Positions 14,412-22,701 of a DNA stretch of 31,355 bases are shown piece after piece. How positions within the stretch are numbered: the stretch's first letter is position 1; each line of letters opens with the position of its first letter. Source of the stretch: Bordetella parapertussis (GTDB lineage Bacteria; Bacteroidota; Bacteroidia; Chitinophagales; Chitinophagaceae); assembly GCA_943331005.2 (NCBI GenBank), contig CALQJX020000034.1:1-31355 (forward strand). The letters run 5' to 3'. Under the pieces are notes generated by a model, which saw only the letters and a list, made by a program, of their open reading frames with translations, ran no database searches and was not told where the DNA came from. A program made the position numbers and the translations under genes.

Positions 14412-16700
14412 ATGAAAAAAACAATTACAATTTTGGGGTTGATATTATCCCTGCCTCTTTTCGCTATAGGTCAGAAAGTAACCATCAACGGGTATATAAA
14501 AGATGCGGGTACCAGGGAAGTACTGATCAATGCAACAGTTGTGAACCTTAATGATAAAAACGGCACCACCACTAATGAGTACGGGTATTTCAGCATTACA
14601 TGTACCGTACATGATACCCTGTTGTTACTGGTATCTTATAATGGATACCAGGCTGCCCTACAGAAAATTACTACAGATAAAGATGTGCAGACCGATATTT
14701 ATCTTAAGAGTGCTACTGTCTTAAAAGAAGTAACCGTATCATCAGCGAAGAATAACGACAATGTAGCCAAAGCAAGGATGGGGGTAAACGATGTATCCAT
14801 CAAATCCATAAAAGAATTGCCGGTATTGCTGGGCGAAAGGGATATACTGAAGATAATACAGCTACTGCCGGGAGTCCAGCAGGCACAGGAAGGGACTTCA
14901 GGTTTCTATGTTAGAGGCGGCAACCTTGACCAAAACCTTGTAAGGCTGGACGAGGCAACGCTCTATAACCCTAACCACCTATTTGGGTTGTTCAGCACAT
15001 TCAATGTAAACGCAGTAAATAGTGTAAAACTTGTTAAAGGCGGGTTTCCTGCCCAATACGGGGGTAGGTTAAGTTCCATACTGGATATAACAATGAAGGA
15101 TGGGGATAAAGAGCATTATCATACCGAGGCAGGTATTGGTTTGCTCTCAGCCAATCTAACTATACAGGGGCCAATCCAGAAAAACAGATCCTCTTTCATT
15201 ATTTCTGTGCGCAGAAGTTATTTAGACGTGCTTTTGAAACCACTCACCTCAAATACGACCTCATACGTTTTTTATGATGCTAATGCAAAAGTAAACTATG
15301 AACTTGGCAAAAAAGATCATTTATTCCTGAGCTTTTTTAAAGGGAATGACAATGCGGCCTATATTGCGGCCAACAGCCTGAACTATGGCATTAACTTTGG
15401 CAACACAACAGGGACTTTGCGCTGGAATCATATATATGGCAGCAAGGTATTTTCAAATACTTCCCTTGTGTATAATGACTACCATCTTCTCTTAGGGACA
15501 ACACAAAACAAATATTACGAAGCCCTTTATACCGGTATAAAAGATCTCAATGGCAAGGTGGCTTTTACCGCCGCTTTAAATTCAAAACATACGATAAAGT
15601 TCGGTGGGGAGTATATCTATCACACGCTATACCCCGCAGCAGTTTCAGCCAAAGTGCCCAGAAAAGGAAACCTTACCCGCATCAATAAAGATAGCATAGA
15701 ACAGCGGTTCTCCACCGAAACTGCTTTTTACGTCAATGACGATTACCAGGTAGCGCCTAAGTTCTCAGTAAGCTATGGCGTGCGGGTTCCATTGTTTTAC
15801 GCTTCTGGCTCTTCATATTCATTTTTTGAACCGCGTATTACGGGGCAATACTCACTAACCACAACCACCTCATTAAAGGCTTCTTATACCCGAATGAACC
15901 AGTTTGTGCATCTCGTGCCTAACAGCACGGCATCATTACCGGCAGATATATGGTTGAGCAGTAACGCACTTATCAAACCGCAAAACAGTTCGCAGGTTGC
16001 CTTGGGGTTGTTCCGTAATTTCAAAGAAAATGAGATAGAAACCAGCATAGAAACCTATTATAAAACAATGGATAACCAGGTGCTTTTTAAAGAAGGTACA
16101 CAGCTTACACTAAATTCAGCTATTGATAAGAACCTCACATTTGGCAAGGGGGTATCGTATGGTGTGGAGCTGTTTGTAAAGAAAGGATATGGCCGGTTTA
16201 CAGGGTGGGCGAGTTATACGTTATCAAAAACCACCCAACAGTTTGCAGAACTTAATTTTGGAAACCCGTTCCCCGCCTCTTTCGACAGGAGACATAATCT
16301 TGCGCTGGTAGGTACTTACGAACTGAACAAGCGCTGGACATTATCTGCGGATTTTGTATTTTCTACAGGCAAGCCCTATACATTACCGGCAGGCAAGGTA
16401 ATAGTATATGGAGCCAGTACGCTGTATGACCAATATTACTACGATTACACCAACCGGAATAACAGCAGGATGAGGGTCTATAACCGGCTTGATATCAGTG
16501 CCATCAACAGGCGGCAGCGCAAACTATTTCATAAGTACAATTTTGAAAGGGAGTGGGTATTCGGGCTGTATAATGCCTACAGCAGGCAGAATCCGTATTT
16601 TATCTATCTCACAATTGACCAGGTTACCAAGCAGCCACAGGCTGTGCAGGTATCGCTATTACCAATTATACCAAGCATAAGTTACAACATAAAATTCTAA
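14412..16700 (+). CDS. TonB-dependent receptor with N-terminal CarboxypepD_reg-like domain (762 aa)
   Basis: Outer-membrane gated transporter powered by TonB. A signal peptide (MKKTITILGLILSLPLFAIG) precedes a carboxypeptidase-regulatory-like beta domain at about 22-110 (VTINGYIKDAGTREVLINAT). The plug follows at about 115-235, with YVRGGNLDQNLVRLDEATLY and VKLVKGGFPAQYGGRLSSIL. The rest is a 22-strand barrel ending in the typical terminal strand ISYNIKF. The length is on the short side for this class but looks complete. It is followed after 4 bp by a DUF4249 lipoprotein, its usual partner in Bacteroidetes. The substrate is not readable; co-regulation with an efflux pump suggests either uptake of a substance related to the pump's substrate or release and recapture of a chelator. 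Confidence 0.95.
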   Translation: MKKTITILGLILSLPLFAIGQKVTINGYIKDAGTREVLINATVVNLNDKNGTTTNEYGYFSITCTVHDTLLLLVSYNGYQAALQKITTDKDVQTDIYLKSATVLKEVTVSSAKNNDNVAKARMGVNDVSIKSIKELPVLLGERDILKIIQLLPGVQQAQEGTSGFYVRGGNLDQNLVRLDEATLYNPNHLFGLFSTFNVNAVNSVKLVKGGFPAQYGGRLSSILDITMKDGDKEHYHTEAGIGLLSANLTIQGPIQKNRSSFIISVRRSYLDVLLKPLTSNTTSYVFYDANAKVNYELGKKDHLFLSFFKGNDNAAYIAANSLNYGINFGNTTGTLRWNHIYGSKVFSNTSLVYNDYHLLLGTTQNKYYEALYTGIKDLNGKVAFTAALNSKHTIKFGGEYIYHTLYPAAVSAKVPRKGNLTRINKDSIEQRFSTETAFYVNDDYQVAPKFSVSYGVRVPLFYASGSSYSFFEPRITGQYSLTTTTSLKASYTRMNQFVHLVPNSTASLPADIWLSSNALIKPQNSSQVALGLFRNFKENEIETSIETYYKTMDNQVLFKEGTQLTLNSAIDKNLTFGKGVSYGVELFVKKGYGRFTGWASYTLSKTTQQFAELNFGNPFPASFDRRHNLALVGTYELNKRWTLSADFVFSTGKPYTLPAGKVIVYGASTLYDQYYYDYTNRNNSRMRVYNRLDISAINRRQRKLFHKYNFEREWVFGLYNAYSRQNPYFIYLTIDQVTKQPQAVQVSLLPIIPSISYNIKF

Positions 16701-16704
16701 CCGC

Positions 16705-17616
16705 ATGATAAGGAATCGCAGAAGCATAATGACTTATTGTATTGTTGCTGGGTTTATATTGCTCATCAATTCGTGCCAAAAGAATATTAACGTTACCCCT
16801 CCCCCATATACTGATAAAGTAAGTATCCAATGCTTTATTGAAACAGACTCTGTCCCTGTTTTGTATTTTAATAAGACGGTCGGTTATTTTGATGCCAAAG
16901 TGAAAAAAAATCAACTGGTAATACGCGATGCATCCATAACTATAAAAACTATGGCCACTATTGATACGCTTTTAATTGACAGCACCTTTGATATGGTTGA
17001 TTGCCAATACGATTATTTTTACAAGGGCAAAAAAAAGGTTATTTCTAATGCCTTATATCAGCTTAATATAATCAGCGGTAACGTCACTTATACTGCTATC
17101 GCCGTAACAGACATACTTCCAAGTGTGATTGATAGTGTAAGCTATACCTCTAAATTTAAAGACATTAACGGGGAGCATGAAGGTGTGATAGTTTATTTTA
17201 CAGATAATGCCGTACAGGATAATTATTACAGGTATGAGATGTCCCGGTATATAGATACTACAACTAAGAAGGCAGAGCAGCCTATTTTAAGTGCATGTTT
17301 AGGGAAGGACAGCATTTTAGCACAAGAGATAGGACGTGCTGTGTATAATGATATTGGCTCGCAGGGACGACAAATAAAAATTGTTGTAGAGCCGGGTTAT
17401 TCCCACAAGAAGGGCACTACAGGGTATATTTTCATAGGAACAATTGAGAAGAATGCTTTTAATTTTTTTGACCAACTTGACAAGCAAAAACTTGCAGCAA
17501 ATAATCCATTTATAGAGCCTGTTTTTATTAAATCTGGTCAATTTGGAAGCAATGCTATTGGTTTTTTTTCAGCTAAGAAAAATAGTCAGCCTTACTTATT
17601 TGTTTACCCGGAGTAA
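16705..17616 (+). CDS. DUF4249 lipoprotein, partner of the TonB receptor (303 aa)
   Basis: Surface or periplasmic lipoprotein of the DUF4249 family. The signal ends in a lipobox (LLINSC) with lipidated C24; an ATG at 16729 is an alternative start that keeps the signal. The mature part begins with a beta-rich segment (DKVSIQCFIETDSVPVLYFN, VIRDASITIK) typical of the family. It ends with an unstructured-looking tail (FGSNAIGFFSAKKNSQPYLF). These proteins are usually encoded directly after CarboxypepD_reg-type TonB receptors, as here with a 4-bp gap, and probably act as accessory binding or lid proteins. The direct role is not established. Confidence 0.88.
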   Translation: MIRNRRSIMTYCIVAGFILLINSCQKNINVTPPPYTDKVSIQCFIETDSVPVLYFNKTVGYFDAKVKKNQLVIRDASITIKTMATIDTLLIDSTFDMVDCQYDYFYKGKKKVISNALYQLNIISGNVTYTAIAVTDILPSVIDSVSYTSKFKDINGEHEGVIVYFTDNAVQDNYYRYEMSRYIDTTTKKAEQPILSACLGKDSILAQEIGRAVYNDIGSQGRQIKIVVEPGYSHKKGTTGYIFIGTIEKNAFNFFDQLDKQKLAANNPFIEPVFIKSGQFGSNAIGFFSAKKNSQPYLFVYPE

Positions 17617-17640
17617 TGCGTTTTAGCATTTCATCGCATA

Positions 17641-18021
17641 ATGCAATATACAATGAATGAAATTAGTTCTATTTTTCTTATTGACGATGATACCATAGCA
17701 CTTACCATAAACGAAGCCGTGATCCGGTTGACTGGATTTAGTTTGGATATACAGACTTTTGAAAGTGCTAACAGCGCACTTTCGGTTTTATCGGTTACTG
17801 ATTATTCTTCGTTTCCAGATGTGATATTTCTGGATATCAATATGCCGGTAAAAGACGATTGGGAGTTTCTGGATGAATTTGAGGGCCTACCGCAGGTAGC
17901 GTTGCCAAAATGCAAGGTTTATATGCTTAGTTCATCAGTGGATCCACTGTTCTATAACAAGTACTTTATTGGAAAAGAATTATCCGTCAGTTTAGACGTC
18001 AGAGACGTTACAGACGTCTAA
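17641..18021 (+). CDS. Stand-alone receiver (REC) protein, probably truncated at its C-terminus (126 aa)
   Basis: CheY-like receiver without an output domain. The acidic triad is at D15-D17 (LIDDDT), phosphoacceptor D65 in VIFLDINMPVKDD, the Ser switch at S97/S98 (YMLSSSVDP) and lysine K112 in YFIGKEL. Related Bacteroidetes single-domain receivers run on for about 15-25 residues after this lysine to make the last helix. Here the tail SVSLDVRDVTDV is encoded by the AGACGTNNN tandem array and the stop lies inside that array. So the natural 3' end has probably been replaced. It follows the DUF4249 gene by 24 bp and is likely co-transcribed. Its cognate kinase is unknown; the kinase at 10223-11473 is one candidate. 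Confidence 0.85.
   Translation: MQYTMNEISSIFLIDDDTIALTINEAVIRLTGFSLDIQTFESANSALSVLSVTDYSSFPDVIFLDINMPVKDDWEFLDEFEGLPQVALPKCKVYMLSSSVDPLFYNKYFIGKELSVSLDVRDVTDV
17994..18020. repeat. Three tandem 9-bp AGACGTNNN units at the element junction
   Basis: Head-to-tail units AGACGTCAG, AGACGTTAC and AGACGTCTA. The outer parts also form an inverted repeat (TAGACGTC at 17993-18000, GACGTCTA at 18013-18020). The middle contains the 15-bp sequence identical to 997-1011. It overlaps the receiver gene's last codons and stop. Position between two truncated genes suggests an attachment site or recombination scar. Confidence 0.6.
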
Positions 18022-18226
18022 TAAAAACGTAAGTTTGGCATGGAGTTTGATTTATACTCATAAAGCGTTTATATTTACATTAAGTTTCTTTGAAATGCTG
18101 CTGTGTAAAAGGATAACAAACTAACTATTTGTCCCACCTAACTACAACGAATAACAATTTAGAGCCGTTTAGGTTTTATTTGTTACCCAATTGATACTTT
18201 CATTTCTTTATATACCCCATAAGTGA
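18022..18226. other. AT-rich junction region between the receiver gene and the peptidase remnant
   Basis: No gene is seen in these 205 bases. A possible Bacteroidetes promoter reads TTTG at 18046-18049, then 20 bp, then TATATTTA at 18070-18077, one mismatch from TAnnTTTG. It would read toward the peptidase remnant. A lone TAAGTTTG lies at 18030. A TGA directly precedes the TTG at 18227, so the peptidase frame does not extend into this stretch. Confidence 0.4.
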
Positions 18227-19735
18227 TTGAAAATCAACGCATTTAGGAATTTTTCTGGCTTCGTTGTAAACTCTGCCAACAACTTCTATGAAGGTGTTAC
18301 CCAGAAAGAAGTAGAAGCATACTATGACAAATTCGATACCAAGGGCAATGCGCCATCATGGGGACTGAACAGCAAACTGATGAAGGAAAACGGCCAGATA
18401 GTAGAGAAGACATGGAAAAGCGGCGGCATGTATGGCGCTGCTATAGACAAAATGGCCGGCTGGCTGGAGAAAGCTGCAGGCGTTGCAGAAGACTCTTTGC
18501 AGAAGTCATCGCTGGAACTGCTGGTGAAATTCTACAGGACCGGCGATCTGAAAACTTTTGACGACTACAGTATTGCATGGGCCAAGAACACTGTGCCAAG
18601 CATTGATGCCGTGAACGGTTTTATAGAAGTGTATCTGGATGCAATAGGCAAAAAGGGTAGCTACGAAAGCACCGTATCTCTGAAAGATATGGAAGGCACT
18701 AAAAAGATAGAAGCTATAGCCAAAGAAGCGCAGTGGTTTGAAGACAACTCGCCAATAATGAAGGAACACAAAAAAGAAACAGTAAAAGGCATTACGGCAA
18801 AAGCGATCACAGTGATCGTGGAAAGCGGAGATGCTGCACCTAGCACACCAATAGGCATCAACCTGCCCAATGCAGACTGGATACGCAAAGACTACGGATC
18901 GAAATCTGTATCGCTCAGCAACATAGTTCACTCCTACAATGTAGTAGGCGCTAAAGGTGGTATGACTGCAGAATTTGCAGTTAATGACACCGTGCGCGAA
19001 AGGCTGAAGCAACACAGCGCACTGGCATCAGACCTGCATACAGATATGCACGAATGTATCGGACACGCATCGGGCAAGATAAACGATGGCGTAGAGACAA
19101 CAGATAAAACGCTGAAGAACTATGCAAGCTGCCTCGAAGAAGCTCGTGCAGATCTGGTAGCGCTCTACTTCATTATGGATAAAAAACTGGTGGACATTGG
19201 TGTGATGCCAAGCCTGGAAGTGGGCATGGCAGAATATGACAGCTATATTATGAACGGCATGATCACTCAGCTCACCAGGCTGAAACCGGGAGATAAGATA
19301 GAAGAAGCACATATGCGCAACAGGGCATTGGTGGCTCGCTGGGCATATGAGAAAGGCAAGAAAGACAATGTGATCTCTATGTTCAAACGCGACAACAAAA
19401 CCTATGTTCAGGTCAATGATTACAACAAGCTGCGCGACCTGTTTGGTCAGTTGCTGCGCGAGATACAGCGCATAAAATCTGAAGGCGACTACAAAGCCGG
19501 AAAGGGTCTTGTAGAGGGCTATGGTGTAAATGTAGATCCGGTACTGCACAAAGAGATACTGGAGCGTTATGCCAAACTGGGCATGAAGCCTTACAAAGGA
19601 TTCATTCAGCCAAAACTGGTTCCTGTAATGGAAGGCAACGAAATCAAGGACGTAAAAGTTGAGTACCCTGACAACTTCTTCCAGCAAATGATGGAGTACG
19701 GCAAGGACTATGCTTTGCTTCCGGTAAAGAACTAA
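18227..19735 (+). CDS. Dipeptidyl-peptidase III family (M49) zinc peptidase, N-terminally truncated
   Basis: The M49 signatures are present: HECIGH at 275-280 with the two zinc histidines and catalytic Glu, and EEARAD at 304-309 supplying the third ligand. Other conserved stretches are NNFYEGVTQKEVEAYY, GLNSKL, SPSTPIG-like APSTPIGINLPNADWIR, SKSVSLSNIVHSY, EEAHMRNRALVARWAYEKG and QLLREIQRIKSEGD. Bacteroidetes DPP III (about 675 aa, zinc motif near residue 448, from memory) implies about 173 missing N-terminal residues. The only start is a TTG preceded by a stop, and homology seems to begin about 10 residues in. The N-terminal lobe, which forms half of the substrate cleft, is absent, so it is probably an inactive remnant. 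It sits directly beside the AGACGT array and is best explained by interruption. Confidence 0.85.
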   Translation: MKINAFRNFSGFVVNSANNFYEGVTQKEVEAYYDKFDTKGNAPSWGLNSKLMKENGQIVEKTWKSGGMYGAAIDKMAGWLEKAAGVAEDSLQKSSLELLVKFYRTGDLKTFDDYSIAWAKNTVPSIDAVNGFIEVYLDAIGKKGSYESTVSLKDMEGTKKIEAIAKEAQWFEDNSPIMKEHKKETVKGITAKAITVIVESGDAAPSTPIGINLPNADWIRKDYGSKSVSLSNIVHSYNVVGAKGGMTAEFAVNDTVRERLKQHSALASDLHTDMHECIGHASGKINDGVETTDKTLKNYASCLEEARADLVALYFIMDKKLVDIGVMPSLEVGMAEYDSYIMNGMITQLTRLKPGDKIEEAHMRNRALVARWAYEKGKKDNVISMFKRDNKTYVQVNDYNKLRDLFGQLLREIQRIKSEGDYKAGKGLVEGYGVNVDPVLHKEILERYAKLGMKPYKGFIQPKLVPVMEGNEIKDVKVEYPDNFFQQMMEYGKDYALLPVKN

Positions 19736-19753
19736 TTACATCAGATCTTCTTT

Positions 19754-19795
19754 AAAAAGCGAATGCCTGCGGATATCCGCAGGCATTCGCTTTTT
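19754..19795. terminator. Bidirectional terminator between convergent genes
   Basis: A perfect 42-bp palindrome (21-bp arms, GC-rich centre, A5 and T5 at the ends) lies between the convergent peptidase gene and the TPR glycosyltransferase gene. It should terminate transcription in both directions. Confidence 0.9.
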
Positions 19796-19843
19796 GTATC
19801 CATATAAGTTTCAAAAGCCCCTACTCACAAAAGGAGCAAGTTA

Positions 19844-21790
19844 CTATTGTGCTTCCGCATTGCCTTGTGCCTGAGCCTGCAGCATCAATTGGCGGTATTT
19901 CTGTGCATTCACCGAGTCGCCCATGAACTTGTATACATTGCTCATACTCATAAATACATTGGGTGGCTGCACCGGACGTACTTTTACAGAACGTTGGTAG
20001 AACTCTGCCGCTTCTTTGAACATACCCTTGTTACCATAAGAGGCACCAATATTGGCCAATGCATCTGCATTCTGACTGTCGTAAGAGATCACCTTCGATA
20101 ATACCCGGATAGCATCATCCAATCGACCGGTGCGCAGGTATACCCCACCCAGATTCACAAGGGCCTGCGTATTGAAACTATCCAGACGGATAGTATTGGC
20201 ATATGAAACAACTGCAGAATCGAGCTGTCCGCCAAATTCATTAGCATAGCCCTTTATCAGATACACATCGCTATTGTTCGGCAATATGGCCAGACTCTTA
20301 TTAAAGCACTCTATTGCATTCTTATAAAGATCCCTCTTCAACAGCTGATCGGGTTCTTTATTGATCATTCTGGTATATTCAACCCCCATCAGGTATTGGG
20401 CTCTCCAACTGTTAGGCGCTGTCTCCAATCCTGTCTTATACAACTCATAGTTATTAGTCCACGCCTCATTGCGCGCCATCGTCTTGCCGCCATACAATAC
20501 ACATATCACCACCATCACCGCAAACATGGGTCGGGCATTATTCATATCCATATTGGCAGTATCCGCCCGAAGCAGTTTGGCCAGCAATAATACCAATGCT
20601 ATACAGAAAGCCAGTGAACCGGTAAATATGAAACGCTCGGCCATAGTAGCACCAATATCTACCAGCAGGTTAGAGGTGATCACTACTGTGAGTGCATAGA
20701 ACAGGATGCAATATGCAAACACATCCCTGGTTTTGAATTTCCTTACCGCATATACAAACAGTGCAGCAATAACTGCCACAGAAGCCAGCGCTTTAGGATC
20801 AGAGAAGCTGATGATAGGAATCTGACTGAAAGAATAGTCGTACGAAAGCGGATGAGGAAATACCAGAATAATAAGGTATTTCAGCTGAATGAACAATGTA
20901 GTGGCCAGTTTGTCGGCATAATTTGTTGCCGCCATAAGCGCATTGTTGTTCACTAGTATGCGCACCTTCTCTCCGTCGCTTTCTATGAACATAGATCGCA
21001 TTACCATGTACACAGCCGCTACCGCAACATAGGGCACAGCAGCACGAATGATCTTAGACATAGGCTGCTCCTGACGGAAGAAATAGATAGTAAGTGGCGC
21101 TATGAGCACCAATGCAATAGGCGTTTCTTTTGACATGAGGGCACAAAAGAAAAAGAATGCCGATAGTAGCATATCTTTCATTTTATCAGAATCTACATAG
21201 CGAAGTGTCTGCAACAATGCAAGCGAAGAGAAAAGCAGCCCCATTATCTCATCACGGCTTTTCACACTGGCTACCACTTCGGTATGCATTGGGTGCAGTG
21301 CGAATAATAATGTCATAAAAAACGGCACATAAACCGACATATTACTGAACATGCGCCGCAGCAGCAGGAAGATGACCACTATCTCTAACGCAAAGAGCAG
21401 CAAATTGATGAGATGGCCGGTATGCGGATCGAAGCCAAAAAGATCTTTCTCGGCAGCAAAACTGGTAAGCATCAGCGGGCGATAGGAAGCATCGTGATGC
21501 TTGAACACACCGTAGTAGGCTGCATGGGTAAAAAACTCACCTATGGCAGACAGGCCCTTACTCACATTGGGGTTATCCTTAGTAAAGAAAGGATCATCCA
21601 GTGTGTAATCATAATTGATGGTACGGATATTGACCAGCAACACTACCGCCGCCAGAATGATCATAAACCATTTGAGGGATGCTACAGTAGTATTATTGTC
21701 TGCCATTGCTTTGGGAGCGGCAGCGGGCGCAGCCTGTTGCCTTGGTGTGGCAGGCTGCGGATTCGGTTTTGTCTGTTTCTGTTTAGCCAT
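19844..21790 (-). CDS. TMTC-like membrane glycosyltransferase with C-terminal TPR repeats (648 aa)
   Basis: Multi-pass GT-C-fold protein. A Pro/Ala/Gln-rich cytoplasmic N-terminus (1-40) precedes TM1 and an extracytoplasmic loop with the acidic pair D65-D66 (YDYTLDDPFFTKDNPNVSKG). This loop resembles the catalytic loop of TMTC O-mannosyltransferases and other polyprenyl-phosphate-sugar enzymes. About ten more helices follow, with TGHLINLLLFALE and FALHPMHTEVVASVKSRDE (the typical HPxHTE motif of TMTC proteins). From about residue 470 there are at least four TPRs (NAIECFNKSLAILPNN, AVVSYANTIRLDSFN, AIRVLSKVISYDSQN, AAEFYQRSVKVRPVQP). It probably transfers sugars to exported proteins or glycans; donor and target are unknown. 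It is monocistronic, divergent from the peroxidase gene. Confidence 0.85.
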   Translation of the reverse strand: MAKQKQTKPNPQPATPRQQAAPAAAPKAMADNNTTVASLKWFMIILAAVVLLVNIRTINYDYTLDDPFFTKDNPNVSKGLSAIGEFFTHAAYYGVFKHHDASYRPLMLTSFAAEKDLFGFDPHTGHLINLLLFALEIVVIFLLLRRMFSNMSVYVPFFMTLLFALHPMHTEVVASVKSRDEIMGLLFSSLALLQTLRYVDSDKMKDMLLSAFFFFCALMSKETPIALVLIAPLTIYFFRQEQPMSKIIRAAVPYVAVAAVYMVMRSMFIESDGEKVRILVNNNALMAATNYADKLATTLFIQLKYLIILVFPHPLSYDYSFSQIPIISFSDPKALASVAVIAALFVYAVRKFKTRDVFAYCILFYALTVVITSNLLVDIGATMAERFIFTGSLAFCIALVLLLAKLLRADTANMDMNNARPMFAVMVVICVLYGGKTMARNEAWTNNYELYKTGLETAPNSWRAQYLMGVEYTRMINKEPDQLLKRDLYKNAIECFNKSLAILPNNSDVYLIKGYANEFGGQLDSAVVSYANTIRLDSFNTQALVNLGGVYLRTGRLDDAIRVLSKVISYDSQNADALANIGASYGNKGMFKEAAEFYQRSVKVRPVQPPNVFMSMSNVYKFMGDSVNAQKYRQLMLQAQAQGNAEAQ

Positions 21791-21912
21791 AACTTATAAC
21801 TGGTCAAAAATAGAAAATAGGTCAGCAATAACTAAATAGTACCGCTATAGTTAAATACTATACCAGGCGGTACTGATTATCTGTATTTTTAGATCCTAAA
21901 CAAATATACGCT

Positions 21913-22458
21913 ATGTCATCGCACTTGTTAGTAATGCTGCATTTCCTGTTTTTCTTTGGCGCAGCACCAAAAGGAGAAGTACCAAAAAGTATTTACGACT
22001 TCAAAGTAGCAGGACTTGAAGGAGGCACAATAGATTTTGCAAAATTCAAGGGCAAAAAGATCCTTATTGTCAACACAGCATCAGAATGTGGCAATACCCC
22101 GCAATATGCCGACCTGGAACAATTGCATGAGAAATACAAAGATAAGCTGGTGATAATAGGCTTCCCAGCAAACGATTTTGGCGCTCAGGAACCGGGTAGC
22201 AACCAGGAAATAGCCTCTTTCTGCAAAAAGAACTACAAGGTGAAATTCCCTATGGCAGCTAAAATATCTGTGAAGGGCGACAGTAAAGCACCAATTTACC
22301 AGTGGCTCACCGAAAAGATACACAATGGCTACATGGACAGTGATGTGAAATGGAACTTTCAGAAATACCTCATCAACGAAAAAGGAGAACTGGTTGCCAT
22401 TTTCGCACACAGAACCAATCCATCGAGTGCGGAAGTTACCTCAGCTATTGAAAAATAA
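21913..22458 (+). CDS. Glutathione peroxidase family (thiol peroxidase), possibly exported (181 aa)
   Basis: Thioredoxin-fold peroxidase reducing hydroperoxides. Peroxidatic C59 lies in IVNTASECGNTPQY. The tetrad partners are Q92 (FGAQEPGSN), W147 and N148 (VKWNFQKYL). C104 in SFCKKNY is a candidate resolving cysteine, so thioredoxin rather than glutathione is the probable reductant. The first 20 residues (HLLVMLHFLFFFGAA) are hydrophobic, like a signal peptide or membrane anchor, whereas classical GPx begin near the later PKSIYDFKV segment; so it may act in the periplasm or at the membrane. It is divergent from the TMTC-like gene and closed by a good terminator. Confidence 0.92.
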   Translation: MSSHLLVMLHFLFFFGAAPKGEVPKSIYDFKVAGLEGGTIDFAKFKGKKILIVNTASECGNTPQYADLEQLHEKYKDKLVIIGFPANDFGAQEPGSNQEIASFCKKNYKVKFPMAAKISVKGDSKAPIYQWLTEKIHNGYMDSDVKWNFQKYLINEKGELVAIFAHRTNPSSAEVTSAIEK

Positions 22459-22480
22459 CATTAGGATCGAAAATCATTGA

Positions 22481-22507
22481 AGCCTCTGCAAATGCAGGGG
22501 CTTTTTT
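22481..22507 (+). terminator. Intrinsic terminator after the peroxidase gene
   Basis: The arms AGCCTCTGCA and TGCAGGGGCT form a 10-bp stem with one G-U pair and a 2-base spacer, followed by six T. It starts 22 bp after the stop codon. Confidence 0.85.
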
Positions 22508-22701
22508 ATGCCCATTATCTCAAAACAGCACCCAAAAAGACTTTCAATGTAACAATGGTGTCATTTTCACAGAAAATTAACGGCAGCTTACTGGCTGAGT
22601 AACATGGGTTCTGTAATATTGCATACACATATACACAATATCGAATTTAAAAAATATACCCAATATAAATCGCTGATTAATTATATAAATTCCCAAACAC
22701 T

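Noticed and set aside
21805..21812. TATTTTTG (minus strand) -7 box before the TMTC-like gene
   Set aside because: The only TTG upstream is 13 bp away, too close for a -33 element; kept as a weak possibility only.
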